This document shows, piece by piece, positions 17,547 to 26,896 of a stretch of 64,000 nucleotides of DNA (the stretch's first letter is position 1; each line of letters begins with the position of its first letter). The notes under the pieces were generated by a model. That model was not told where the DNA came from. It saw only the letters and a program-made list of their open reading frames with translations, and made no database searches. The stretch spans positions 620,001 through 684,000 of the forward strand of contig NZ_CP108513.1 of assembly GCF_035989285.1 (NCBI RefSeq). Reading direction: 5' to 3'. The position numbers were made by a program, and so were the translations under genes. The DNA is from Streptomyces sp. NBC_01235 (GTDB taxonomy: Bacteria > Actinomycetota > Actinomycetes > Streptomycetales > Streptomycetaceae).

Positions 17547-17614
17547 ACCGTAGATTTGGCTTGGATTCCAAGGCAACGACCTTGCATTGCTTACATCGCG
17601 ACGGGAGGAAGCCT

Positions 17615-18187
17615 GTGGCGCGCTACGGCAAGGAGCACAAGCAGGTGACGCGGCAACGGATCATCGAGAAGGCCGACCACCGATTCAAGCAGGACGGGAT
17701 AGACGGCTCGGGCATATCGACGCCGATGGCGGACGCCGGGCTCACCAACGGCGCGTTCTACGCCCACTTCGCCTCCAAGGACGACCTCGTCGCCAACGTT
17801 GTCGCCGATCAACTGCGCACGCAGGTGGAGAGGTACGACACGCTGCGGCCCGGCCGACAGGGACTCGAGGACTTCGTTCACGGCCATCTGTCGCCCAAGC
17901 ACCGTGACCAGCCCGGCACCGGGTGCCACTCCGCCACACTGCTCGACGAGATCGGCCGCCGCACGGACGTCACCAAGCAGGCGTACACCGAGGGCGCGAC
18001 GGCCATCGTGGAAGGGATCGCCGCCCGTCTGGCGCCCGCGGATCCGCAGCCCGCTCGCGGCAAGACCATCGGGCTCTTCACCATGCTGGTGGGGACGATG
18101 CAACTGTCCCGCGCCCTCGCCGACCGCAAGTTCGCTGACGAGGTCCTCGAGCAGGGAATCACGAACGCCCGCACGTTCATGCACTGA
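17615..18187 (+). CDS. TetR-family regulator (paralog 1)
   Basis: About 190 residues. The N-terminal helix-turn-helix reads RIIEKADHRFKQDGIDGSG, then DAGLTNGAFYAHFASKDDL. The ligand domain ends LSRALADRKFADEVLEQGI. Three other genes in this window (24109, 35450, 40174) share this layout, including ARYGKEHK or close variants at the N-terminus and the C-terminal LSRAL. GTG 17615 follows GGGAGGAAGCCT, better than the upstream in-frame start at 17561. STPMADAG has Pro where the paralogs have Leu in the recognition region. It probably autoregulates through the upstream palindrome. Confidence 0.9.
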   Translation: MARYGKEHKQVTRQRIIEKADHRFKQDGIDGSGISTPMADAGLTNGAFYAHFASKDDLVANVVADQLRTQVERYDTLRPGRQGLEDFVHGHLSPKHRDQPGTGCHSATLLDEIGRRTDVTKQAYTEGATAIVEGIAARLAPADPQPARGKTIGLFTMLVGTMQLSRALADRKFADEVLEQGITNARTFMH

Positions 18188-18433
18188 GAGGAACGACCGA
18201 GCCGCCGCGGTGTGGGGGTCGATCTCCGCCGGGCGATGCGCGAGGACATTGAGCCGGGCCCGGATGCGATAACCGTTCCTCGCGTCCGGGTGTGGCCACT
18301 CGCGGCCGCTCGCGGACTCGTGAGGTGGCCTCTGCGACCTCGGCTCATGACCGGTCGACGGGCGTCGACCATCCGGGGCGGAGAAGCCTCCAACGTCCCC
18401 AGCGCGCAATCTGGCGCCCGTCCCTGGCACCCA

Positions 18434-18985
18434 CTACCGCTCAAGGAAGGCGAGGGCATCCGCCACGAACTGCTCGTGGAACTGGAAGATGCCTCCGTGG
18501 CCGGCGTCGGGGTAGACGACGATGTCGGCGTTCGGCAGTCGCCGGGCCAGTTCGAACGAGTTCTTCGTCGGCACCATCCTGTCGCTCTCGCCATTGGCGA
18601 CGAGCACGGGCTGACGGATGACGGAGAGGTCCTGGGGCTGCGCGAGCCCCCAGCCGTGGACGGCCTTGAGCTGGGCGAAGTACGACGGGAGGGAGATCGC
18701 CTTGTCCCGGTCGTGGGCGCGCTCCTTGAGACGGGCCAGGAACTGCTTTCCGGCTCGGCGCCCGCCCGCGGTGCGGGTGAAGAAGAGGAACTGCTTCGGG
18801 TCCTGGAGGGTGAACAGGGCGCGGAGGGTGTCGAGATGGGACAGTCGGCTCACGTTCTTGATGCCCTCGCCGCCCGCGGGGCCGGGGCCCGTGAGGATCA
18901 GCTTGCGGACGAGCTGCGGTTCGTTCTGCGCGATCACCTGACCGGCGCCGCGCCCACCACGAGACATGGCGCACACGAGAGAAGG
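18434..18985 (-). pseudogene. Alpha/beta hydrolase, N-terminally deleted
   Basis: The frame matches the C-terminal two thirds of the intact hydrolase at 19297: QVIAQNEPQLVRKLILTG, LPSYFAQLKAVHGWGL, RQPVLVANGESDRMVP and a catalytic His in DAGHGGIFQFHEQF. The N-terminal strand region with the oxyanion loop is gone, and the nucleophile elbow has decayed from SMGG to MSRGGRGAGQV, so the Ser-Met-Gly-Gly is lost. It faces the intact copy head to head across an intergenic region. Confidence 0.8.
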
Positions 18986-19017
18986 ACCCCTCTTGCGGCC
19001 CGCCGACCAGCCATTTA

Positions 19018-19042
19018 GGATGATGATCGTAATTTAATCGGG
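19018..19042. promoter_or_regulatory. GATCGTAAT operator/promoter element
   Basis: GATGATCGTAATTTAATCG shares GATCGTA plus an A/T-rich tail with the sites at 12795 and 25480. It lies just upstream of the truncated hydrolase and on the upstream side of the intact hydrolase gene. Confidence 0.4.
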
Positions 19043-19296
19043 GAGAGTCCGCTGCCGGTCACCGGCAGCCATGACGTGAGGCAAGGCCCCTCCGAAGAGC
19101 TCTGCCAACGGGGCGCGCCCCGAGCACTGCACCCGGCGCGCCTGACGCGCGCTCGTCACCCCGTGGCTGCTGCCCCTCCGGCAGCCATACCGAAACCGAG
19201 CCGGGAAGGGCGCGCGAAGGGCGACCAGGTCGTCACAGGGACCCTTTTCATCCGGTAACGAGACCGCCCTGACACCCCTACCAGAAGGACCTGGAC

Positions 19297-20166
19297 ATGA
19301 GCGCACCGCGGAACTCTGCACCCCCCTCACGATCGGCATACAAGAACGCGCCGACCCGCTCCGTGGCCGTTGACGGGGTGGACTTCGCCTATCGGCAGCT
19401 CGGCCCCGAGGACGGCGTACCGTTGATCCTCCTGATTCACCTGGCCGGAAACCTGGACAACTGGGATCCGCGTGTCGTCGACGGACTCGCCGCAGAACGC
19501 CGGGTCATCACCTTCGGAAACCGCGGGGTGGGCGGGTCGGGCGGCTCCACGCCTGACACGATCGAAGCGATGGCCCACGACGCGGTGCGGTTCATCCGTG
19601 CCCTTGGCTTCGACCAGGTCGATCTGTTCGGTCTGTCGATGGGCGGGTTCGTCGCGCAGGTCATCGCGGAAGAGGAACCGCGCCTCGTCCGCAAGCTCAT
19701 CCTCGCGGGCACGGGCCCCGCCGGCGGCGATGGCATCGACAAGGTTCCGTCCCTTGCCATCCAGGCGACGATCAAAGGCGCCCTGACCCGTCGGGACCCG
19801 AAGCTCTCCCTCTTCTTCACCGACACCGCAGGCGGCCGTCGGGCAGGACGCGCCTTCCTGCAACGACTGAAGGAGCGCACGGACAACCGGGACAAGGACA
19901 TCTCCCTGCCGACGGTCCGTGCCCAGCTGAAGGCCGTCAAACGATGGGGCCGCCAGGCACCGTCAAACCTGTCGGCGATTCGCCAACCGGTCCTCGTGAC
20001 AAACGGCGAGAAGGACCGGATGGTGCCCAGCCAGAACACACTCGACCTGGCCGCACGTCTCCCCAAGAGCGAACTCGTGCCCCTCTACCGTGATTCCGGC
20101 CACGGGGGGATCTTCCAGTACCACGAGGACTTCGTCGCAAGGGCCCTTTCATTTCTGGGGTCCTGA
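19297..20166 (+). CDS. Alpha/beta-fold hydrolase (intact paralog)
   Basis: About 289 residues, the only complete one of three related copies. It has the oxyanion region LLIHLAGNLDNWDPRVVD, nucleophile elbow FGLSMGGFVAQ with Ser, the acid near NGEKDRMVP, and catalytic His in SGHGGIFQYHEDF. Members of this group are annotated as lipases, esterases or peroxidase-like hydrolases; substrate unknown. ATG 19297 has AAGGA 8 bases upstream. It lies between TetR-linked operator-like elements and the amidase gene 450 bp downstream. Confidence 0.88.
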   Translation: MSAPRNSAPPSRSAYKNAPTRSVAVDGVDFAYRQLGPEDGVPLILLIHLAGNLDNWDPRVVDGLAAERRVITFGNRGVGGSGGSTPDTIEAMAHDAVRFIRALGFDQVDLFGLSMGGFVAQVIAEEEPRLVRKLILAGTGPAGGDGIDKVPSLAIQATIKGALTRRDPKLSLFFTDTAGGRRAGRAFLQRLKERTDNRDKDISLPTVRAQLKAVKRWGRQAPSNLSAIRQPVLVTNGEKDRMVPSQNTLDLAARLPKSELVPLYRDSGHGGIFQYHEDFVARALSFLGS

Positions 20167-20500
20167 GCTCGATCGGATGCCGTTGGAGCGGGCCTCACAC
20201 GGGCCGTACCGACACCCGGACCAGAGGCGCGATGGGATCTCCGGCCGATCTGCCGCACCTCCCGCAATGCCTGACGACTCCGACATCTGGTGGTAGAGCC
20301 CGCCGGTTGCCGCGTCTCACCGGCAGGTACACCCACTGCGATCCGGTCGGAAACTTCTCGGCGCTCGCGCAGACCGGGCTTCGCTCTTCAAGTCGTCACG
20401 CAAGCCTGGCGAGCCTGCCCGATGCCGGCCCCGGGGCACGATCGAAACAGGGCGGGCCCGAGTGGCGTCTCGCCCCGGCGGCACTTCACGAGGGAACCCA
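20167..20500. other. Gene-free stretch before the amidase
   Basis: About 330 bp with no frame that looks like protein, no RNA motif and no clear hairpin. It ends at the operator-like sequence ahead of the amidase gene. Confidence 0.5.
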
Positions 20501-20505
20501 GAAAC

Positions 20506-20545
20506 TAACGTACGACCGTAATAGTATGACCGTTCGTTATTGAGG
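20506..20545. promoter_or_regulatory. Degenerate palindromic operator before amidase
   Basis: TACGACCGTAATAGTATGAC followed by CGTTCGTTATTG holds two CGTAAT-like half-sites with A/T-rich spacing, similar to the stronger palindromes at 12795 and 25480. It lies about 70 bp before the amidase start. Confidence 0.35.
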
Positions 20546-20614
20546 GGTCAGGGGACCACCCACCTCTCGGCCTCTGGGCCCGCCACATCAGCACCTACAG
20601 AAACGAGGCCCTCC

Positions 20615-22084
20615 GTGCATGATCTCCCGTTCCAGGCAGCCACGGACCAGTTGAGTGCGCTGGCCTCGGGCGAGGTGTCGAGTGAGGAACTGCTCGAGGT
20701 CTACCTGAGCCGCATCGACGCCCACAACGAGACGCTCAACGCCATCGTCACCCTTGACGTCGAACGGGCGCGGCACGCGGCCAGGAAGGCCGACGCGAAA
20801 CGCGCAAGTGGGGCAGAACTCGGCCCGCTGCACGGTCTGCCGATCACGCTGAAGGACAGCTACGAGACCGCTGGTCTGCGGACCGTCTGCGGCCGCCCCC
20901 ACCTCAAGGACTACGTGCCCGAACAGGACGCCGAGGCGGTGCGACGGCTGCGTGCCGCAGGTGCGGTGATCATCGGCAAGACCAACATGCCCGCGGGGAA
21001 CCAGGACGTCCAGGCGGACAACCCGGTGTTCGGACCGACGCTGAACCCGTGGAACACCGCACGCACGTCCGGAGGCTCCGCGGGAGGTGGCGCGGTGGCT
21101 ACAGCCGCAGGGCTGACCGCGTTCGACTTCGGCTCGGAGATCGGCGGATCCACCCGGATCCCAGCACACTTCAACGGCCTCTACGGACACAAGGCGACCT
21201 GGCGGTCCATCCCGCTCATCGGCCACGTGCCGGGCGGACCCGGTGTCGGGCGGTGGGGAGAGATCGACCTCGCCTGTGCGGGCGCCCAGGTACGTGAGGC
21301 GCGCGACCTTGTCCCCATCCTCCACGCGACGGTAGGACCGCCCGAGCGCGACGGCGGTTTCAGCTACACCCTCGCACCCCCCAGGGGAAGCAAGCTGGGC
21401 GGCTTCCGGGTCGCGGTGTGGCCCGAGGACCCCTCGTGCCCCGTCGACCACGACGTCGTCACAGCGATGGACGACGCCCTGAATGCCCTCAAGGAGGCCG
21501 GCGCGAAGGTCGAGGTGCGGCCCTCCGGCCTCCCCGGTGACATGGCGACCAGTCATGACATTTTCCTGCGCCTGCTCTTCGGTGCGTTCACCTACGACCG
21601 ATCCGGACTGACAGCGGCCTCCAACACAGCGCTCCTCGCGCGTCTTGCCCAGCATCCTCGTGGGGAGGCGCTGTACGCCTTGCGCGGAACCTTCCAGTCC
21701 CACTACAGCTGGCTCCAGGCGGACGTGGCACGCCATGAGCTGCGGCAGCGGTGGACCGAGTTCTTTCGGGACTTCGATGTCCTCCTCATGCCGGTCACAC
21801 CGACCACGGCACCGCCTCATCACAACAAACCGATCGACAGATTCGGACGCCGGATCCAGGTCGACGAGCGGCCTCGCCCCTACTGGGACCAGGTCAAGTG
21901 GAGCGCCATCGCCAACGTGGCCGGCTCTCCGGCGACGACCATCCCGGTCCGAACCGGCCGAGACGGTCTGCCTGTCGGGCTCCAGGCGATGGGTCCGAGT
22001 GGCGGCGACCTCACCACCATCAAGTTCGCCGAGCTCCTCGGCCGAGAACTCGAGGGCTACCAGCCACCTCCGGCCTTCCTGTGA
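20615..22084 (+). CDS. Amidase-signature amidohydrolase
   Basis: About 489 residues. The Ser-cisSer-Lys triad is present: Lys in PITLKDSYETAG, cis-Ser in ARTSGGSAGGGA and the nucleophile in EIGGSTRIPAHF. The C-terminal half carries MPVTPTTAPPH and NVAGSPATTIPV, typical of the amidase family. It hydrolyses a linear amide to acid and ammonia; the substrate is not deducible. GTG 20615 (VHDLPFQAATDQL) follows ACGAGGCCCTCC and matches the family N-terminus; an open frame continues to 20540 but overlaps the operator-like sequence. Confidence 0.92.
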   Translation: MHDLPFQAATDQLSALASGEVSSEELLEVYLSRIDAHNETLNAIVTLDVERARHAARKADAKRASGAELGPLHGLPITLKDSYETAGLRTVCGRPHLKDYVPEQDAEAVRRLRAAGAVIIGKTNMPAGNQDVQADNPVFGPTLNPWNTARTSGGSAGGGAVATAAGLTAFDFGSEIGGSTRIPAHFNGLYGHKATWRSIPLIGHVPGGPGVGRWGEIDLACAGAQVREARDLVPILHATVGPPERDGGFSYTLAPPRGSKLGGFRVAVWPEDPSCPVDHDVVTAMDDALNALKEAGAKVEVRPSGLPGDMATSHDIFLRLLFGAFTYDRSGLTAASNTALLARLAQHPRGEALYALRGTFQSHYSWLQADVARHELRQRWTEFFRDFDVLLMPVTPTTAPPHHNKPIDRFGRRIQVDERPRPYWDQVKWSAIANVAGSPATTIPVRTGRDGLPVGLQAMGPSGGDLTTIKFAELLGRELEGYQPPPAFL

Positions 22085-22175
22085 CGATCCGCCGACCCGC
22101 ACTGCCCGCGAACCCGCCCCCAGCCGACCCCGGCTGGCGTCGGCCCACACAGAGGAAGAGCCCGTTTGACTTCCT

Positions 22176-22195
22176 CCCCCGCCTAAAGGCGGGGG
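22176..22195 (-). repeat. IS right-end hairpin
   Basis: CCCCCGCC-TAAA-GGCGGGGG is a perfect 8-bp stem with a 4-nt loop; the tnpB stop codon TAG lies in it, as is usual in this group. In intact elements this region also forms the 3' part of the guide (omega/re) RNA. Confidence 0.8.
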
Positions 22196-22830
22196 ATTCC
22201 AGCGGTCGCCCGCTGGGGTTCCTGCTTCACCGACGACCGCCCCCTCCGGGAGGACTCCCGTTGAGGTCTTACACCGTCTCCACAGGCAGACGCCGCCAGC
22301 CCGGCGGCCAGGATGTTGCGCGCCGCGTTCACGTCGCGGTCATGCACGGCGCCGCAGTCACACGTCCACTCGCGGACGTTCAGCGGCATCTTCGCCGCGA
22401 CCGCGCCACAGGCGCCGCACAGCTTCGAGCTGGGGAACCAGCGGTCGATCACGACGAGTTCACGCCCGTACCAGGCGCACTTGTACTCCAGCATCATGCG
22501 GAGGTCCGTCCAGGCTGCGTCAGAGATGGCGCGGGCGAGCCTGCCGTTCTTCAGCAGGTTGCGGACGGTGAGGTCCTCGATCACGACCGTTTGGTTCTCA
22601 CGGACGAGTCGAGTCGACAGCTTGTGCAGGAAGTCCCGGCGGCGGTCGGCAATCCGGGCGTGGACGCGGGCGACCTTCACCCGGGCCCTGGCCCGGTTGT
22701 TGGAACCCTTCGCCTTGCGGGAGAGTTCCCGCTGCGCCTTCGCGAGCCGCTTGCGGTCGCGGCGCTCGTGCCGGGGGTTGGTGATCTTCTCCCCGGTGGA
22801 CAGTTGCTTGGTGTGCCATGGCCTCTGCTC
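22183..22830 (-). pseudogene. tnpB: TnpB RNA-guided nuclease, C-terminal half
   Basis: The frame begins in the RuvC region (LSTGEKITNPRHERR) and runs through VVIEDLTVRNLL with the RuvC Glu, the zinc ribbon (CGACG ... CDCG), and HDRDVNAARN with the final RuvC Asp, ending GIPRL. About 180 N-terminal residues, including the wedge/REC domains and the first RuvC Asp, are missing, and the frame upstream of LSTGE is unrelated. It is therefore not a functional nuclease. Confidence 0.85.
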
Positions 22831-22884
22831 CTGTGCAACGACCGCTCCGCCGCTGCGAGGCCACCGGCCCGGGTGGCGTCGCAT

Positions 22885-24105
22885 CCCTGCCCGTGGCTTT
22901 CCACCGATGCCCCTCCACGCGCAACCTGCAGCGGCACGGGAACAGAGCGGCCGCCGAACCGGGAAGACTCCGCTACCGACCGCCGCACGCAGCCGCCCCC
23001 GTCACGCCCTCGCCCAGCCCTCTTCGCCCATCCGGTCGCGGCAGCATGAGCAGGCGGACGCCTTCGTCTCGACGACGGCCTGCCACGAACGGTCTCCTCG
23101 TCTGGACGTCACGTCGCATGAGGGGCCGGACGAGGCTGACTGGGCCGGGTCGACTGACCCAACTTGAAACGGAGGCCCAGGTGGCGCCGGTCCTGACGGC
23201 GCTCCGGTGCACCTGGCCCCGATCACCGCGCCTCCGCGGCTTCGGCTCGCCCCTCCCGTCTTCCAAGACCTGCGCCGCCCCGGGAGAAGCCCGCGAGGCC
23301 GGAGCAACTCGTCCCGGTCCAGGTGCGCCAGTACGCGGGATCCGGGTGCGCAGCACTTTGCAGGTGCCGAGGCCCCGTAACCGCAGGAAGTTCGCAGGCA
23401 CGGGGCGAGCCGACGCTCGATGGAGTGGCACTCGTAGGGTCTTCAACGCTCAGCGCCACGACGATGGCCTTTCTCACTCCGGTGCCGCCCGGCGGGAGCG
23501 GAGTCGTCGACGGAAGCACTGTGCCGGCGGTTGCTGAACCTGGGTTCAAGGAACGGCGACACACTGCCGATGCCGGTGCTCACGGGTTCGAGTCCTTCGG
23601 ATTACTCCAGGGACGGCGGGTACGACGTTTACCAGGAAGGCCGCGGCAGCGTACGGCAACGGACTCCACCGCCACATCGGCCAAGCGCCGCCTCGCTCAG
23701 CCTGGCAGCGGTACCGCACCCGATGCGGTGTCGCCGACCCACCCGGGATTGAATCGTCCGGTTCGGCTGTGGGCTGGAGCGGCCAGTCCGCGAGGAAGTT
23801 GGTCACGCCCTTCACGAAGGACGTGGCGTGCTGGAGCAGGAAGGCCTGGCGGCATTGATGGGGATTCTCGCTTTCGGCCAGGCCCGCTCCCCCTCCTCGC
23901 TGGATCCGACCCGGGCGCCCCCTCCGCTCCAGAGGATCTCGGCCTGGTTCTGGTGATTGCGCCGGCAGGAGGGGCCGTCGATGTCGCAGCAGCTTAGGCG
24001 GCTCAGGAGGAGCTACCCGGTGACGTCGGCCGAGTCCCAGCTGAAGAGAACCTGCCGGCGTCGGCTACTCCCCCGAGAGCCACAACCTGGGGCCAGGGAT
24101 TCGGT
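22885..24105. other. Long region without recognisable genes
   Basis: About 1.2 kb. Several open frames of 100-240 codons exist on both strands, as expected at this GC content, but none has a domain, a good start or plausible composition. It may be decayed DNA left after the insertion element. Confidence 0.5.
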
Positions 24106-24108
24106 GCG

Positions 24109-24699
24109 TCAGACACACTGCCCGGCGTCCAGCAGGGCGAGAGCGTTGTTTATCCCCTGATCGAGGAGCTCATGGGCGAGCTGACTGTCGGTCAAGGCGC
24201 GCGAGAGCTGCAGTGTCCCCGCCATCAGGCCGAGGAGGCTGAGCGCCTTCACACGCGCCGAGGACGGGGCGTCGGGCGCCATGCGGGCGGCAATGCCGTC
24301 GATGAGGACCAGCACGCCGTCGGTGTACGCCTGCCTGGTCGTGTCGGTGCAGCGCCCGATCTCGTCGAGCAGAGCGGCGTTGGGGCAGCCGTCGCCAAGG
24401 CTGTCGCGGTGCTGGGGCGAGAGGTATCCGCGCACAATCTGCTCGAGTCCGGCACGGCCAGGCGCAGCCCGCGCGACGACGCTCTCGGCCTGCGCCTTCA
24501 ACTGGTCGGCGATTGCCGTGGTGACGAGGTCATCCTTGGATTCGAAGTGAGCATAGAAGGCCCCGTTGGTCAGCCCCGCGTCCTTCATGAGCGTGGAGAC
24601 CCCCGAGCCGTCGATACCGCCTTGCTTGAACCGGCGGCCCGCCGTCTCGATGATCCGCCGCCTCGTCTCCGACTTGTGCTCTTTTCCATACCGCACCAC
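24109..24699 (-). CDS. TetR-family regulator (paralog 2)
   Basis: About 196 residues, intact. RYGKEHKSETRRRIIETAG leads into FKQGGIDGSG and the recognition region LMKDAGLTNGAFYAHF. The C-terminal domain has GDGCPNAALLDEIGR and LLGLMAGTLQLSRALTDSQ. Closest to the copies at 35450 and 40174. Two adjacent GTG codons (24699 and 24696) can start it; no strong ribosome binding site is seen. A GTGAACGTAATCC sequence about 65 bp upstream is a possible half-operator. Confidence 0.88.
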   Translation of the reverse strand: MVRYGKEHKSETRRRIIETAGRRFKQGGIDGSGVSTLMKDAGLTNGAFYAHFESKDDLVTTAIADQLKAQAESVVARAAPGRAGLEQIVRGYLSPQHRDSLGDGCPNAALLDEIGRCTDTTRQAYTDGVLVLIDGIAARMAPDAPSSARVKALSLLGLMAGTLQLSRALTDSQLAHELLDQGINNALALLDAGQCV

Positions 24700-24869
24700 A
24701 GCGCACGCTCTTTCGCCGACCGGAAGGACCGGTTGCCCTTCACCTACTTCCCCAGTCTATGGTATTGTGAACGTAATCCAAAGAGTCGACAGCGACGACG
24801 GCCGGCCGCCTCGTCGCCAGTTGCCCTCTACGGCAAGGACGACGGGCGAGCGTCGGACCTTCATCGGCG

Positions 24870-25150
24870 AGGGCAGGCACGGACCCAGCGCCTGAATTCG
24901 CCCTCGTCGGCGAGGCTCATGATGCGGCCATCACCACGAGCCCCGCCGACCACCCCACAGGTGCGCAGGCGTCCATCCGCCAGGACACCGTCGACCTGCC
25001 CCTGTTCGCCGGGATCCGACGCGTACGCACCTGCCGAGCGGGCCGCTGCGCCCTGCGCCCCTTGGACCGCACCACCGCTCACAACCGCCGCTGATGCTCC
25101 ATGTCCCGCCGCGGCAATCGCACCAAGGTCGCCTTACCGGGCGCGAGCCG
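24870..25150 (+). pseudogene. CGNR zinc-finger regulator remnant
   Basis: The frame reads RQDTVDLPLFAGIRRVRTCR, then AGRCALRPLDRTTAHNRR, stop, CSMSRRGNRTKVAL. This aligns with the C-terminus of the intact CGNR gene at 16244. The Trp codon before the second cysteine pair is TGA and the CGNR Cys is Arg, so the zinc site is destroyed. The N-terminal domain is not recognisable. It lies between the TetR gene and the OYE operator. Confidence 0.7.
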
Positions 25151-25470
25151 GGCGAAGCAACCGCGCCGGGTGACGGGCGTACCGCAACTCCAGCTTCGAG
25201 CCGGTCACCCCGCCACGCCGATCACCGCACCGACGAGGCACAGTGGTCGCCGCTTTTGACCGCCGCCGCGATCGGCCGACGGTGCCCTGCCGCTGCTCGC
25301 CCCCGACCGCCAGGGAGGAGTCGGGGCCCCCATCGATCGCCCGCCCCCCGCACTCTCCCCTGGCGGACCCGAAGCGCCCTTCGCCGGCTCGACCGACAGC
25401 GTCGGCGTGCCACAGACTTCTGAGCTCACCCGCAGGGGCAGGTGCCCCACTTGTGCCCGGCAGCCACACC

Positions 25471-25500
25471 CCATACGATTACGATCGTAATATTATTGGG
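25471..25500. promoter_or_regulatory. 14-bp perfect palindrome ATTACGATCGTAAT
   Basis: ATTACGATCGTAAT (25478-25491) is followed by ATTATTGGGG. It is the best example of the recurring operator-like sequence in this window. It is about 160 bp upstream of the OYE gene. Confidence 0.6.
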
Positions 25501-25649
25501 GTATCGATGACGCCCTACCCGGCCCCGCTCATGACAGGTGGCCACCGGGCTCAGAAGCAGGACGGCGAAGTCCCCACCCAGCCGGCCACGCCCACACGGT
25601 GACCGCCCGATCCGTGGCCGTCCGCCACCCACAACCTGAGGAATCACCC

Positions 25650-26717
25650 ATGCTCAACGCCCTGTGGAACCCGACCACCGTCGGGGAGATCGCCCTGCCG
25701 CACCGACTGGCCATGGCACCCCTGACCCGCAGCCGGGCGACCCCGGACGGCGTACCGACCGAGCTGAACGCCGAGTACTACGCCCAGCGCGCCTCGCACG
25801 CCCTCATCATCACGGAGGGCACCCAGCCCAACGCCGACGGACAGGGCTACCCGATGACCCCCGGCATCTACACCGACGAACATATCGCCGGGTGGCGCAA
25901 GGTCACCGACGCCGTACACAAGGCCGACGGACGCATCGTCATCCAACTCATGCACGCCGGCCGCATCGCCCACCCCGACAACACCCCCCACGGGCGCCAG
26001 CCCGTCGCTCCCTCCGCGGTCAGGCCGGCCGGCCTGACGTTCACCCCGTCCGGCCTCCAGGAAATGCCGGAGCCCCGCGAACTGTCCACCGACGAAGTCA
26101 CCGCCACGGTCGACGACTTCCGCCGTGCCGCCGCAGCCGCCATCGCGGCCGGCGCCGACGGCGTCGAGATCCACGGCGCCAACGGCTACCTGATCAACCA
26201 GTTCCTCTTCCCCAGTGCCAACCAGCGCACCGACCAGTACGGCGGCTCCCTCGACAACCGCATCCGTTTCGCGGTGGAGGTCGCCACCGCCGTGGCCGAC
26301 GAGATCGGCGCCGGCCGCACCGGTATCCGGATCTCCCCCGGCAACCCCTCCCAGATCAGCGACCTCGCCGAGAGCGACCCCCACGAGCTCTACCCGCACC
26401 TCCTGAACGCCCTGGCGCCCCTCGACCTCGCCCACCTGCACATCGGCCACGGGGGCAACGAAGAACTCCTCCACACCCTCCGCAAGCTGTGGCCGAACAC
26501 GCTGCTCCTCAACCGGGCCGGCACGGACATCCCCACCCGCGCCAAGGACATCGAGGACGGCCTGGCCGACGTCATCACCGTGGGCTCGATGGCCCTCGCC
26601 AACCCCGACCTCGTCGAGCGCGTACGCGCCAACGCCCCCCTCAACACCCCCGACCCCGCCACCTTCTACGGCGGCGGCGCAGCCGGCTACACCGACTACC
26701 CCGTCCGCGCCGCCTGA
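25650..26717 (+). CDS. Old yellow enzyme-type alkene reductase
   Basis: About 355 residues, an FMN-dependent (beta/alpha)8 ene-reductase. Visible landmarks: MAPLTRSRA for the FMN phosphate face, LIITEGTQP, IQLMHAGRIAHP, DGVEIHGANGYLINQF with the substrate-binding His and Asn, and QRTDQYGGSLDNR. This set matches N-ethylmaleimide reductase and xenobiotic reductases that reduce activated C=C bonds with NAD(P)H. ATG 25650 follows CTGAGGAATCACCC. The upstream palindrome and neighbouring TetR gene suggest induction by an electrophile. Confidence 0.93.
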   Translation: MLNALWNPTTVGEIALPHRLAMAPLTRSRATPDGVPTELNAEYYAQRASHALIITEGTQPNADGQGYPMTPGIYTDEHIAGWRKVTDAVHKADGRIVIQLMHAGRIAHPDNTPHGRQPVAPSAVRPAGLTFTPSGLQEMPEPRELSTDEVTATVDDFRRAAAAAIAAGADGVEIHGANGYLINQFLFPSANQRTDQYGGSLDNRIRFAVEVATAVADEIGAGRTGIRISPGNPSQISDLAESDPHELYPHLLNALAPLDLAHLHIGHGGNEELLHTLRKLWPNTLLLNRAGTDIPTRAKDIEDGLADVITVGSMALANPDLVERVRANAPLNTPDPATFYGGGAAGYTDYPVRAA

Positions 26718-26728
26718 GCAGAGCACCC

Positions 26729-26760
26729 GGCGCCCGAGGGAAACCTCTCCCCCGAGCGCC
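26729..26760. terminator. Imperfect stem-loop after OYE
   Basis: GGCGCCCGAGGG pairs with CCCCCGAGCGCC at 10 of 12 positions, 12 bp after the stop. Confidence 0.45.
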
Positions 26761-26896
26761 CAGGCATGGCTGCGACACGCACCAGCCTCACAGCCGACGA
26801 GTCACCAAGGGGCAGCGGGCCGCCCGCGGAGCGGACCATCCATGCACTCCCTGTTGTCCCGGCTGCCCCCACGGACCGAGGGCCCTGCCTGCGGAG

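Larger units (their letters stand above)
22168..22884 (-). mobile_element. IS605/IS1341-type element remnant (tnpB and right end)
   Basis: The segment holds a truncated tnpB plus the characteristic right-end hairpin. No tnpA is present and the left end is not recognisable, so it cannot move by itself. It lies directly downstream of the amidase gene, after a 90-bp spacer. Confidence 0.8.

Noticed and set aside
23580..23605. GGGTTCGAGTCC, resembling a tRNA T-arm
   Set aside because: No acceptor stem, D arm or anticodon arm can be drawn around it.
22885..24000. Several open frames of 100-240 codons on both strands
   Set aside because: No start signals, no domains and Arg/Pro/Gly-rich composition; most likely chance frames at high GC.
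25507..25602. Short frame of 31 codons just after the OYE palindrome
   Set aside because: It has no visible ribosome binding site or conserved sequence; a leader peptide cannot be supported.
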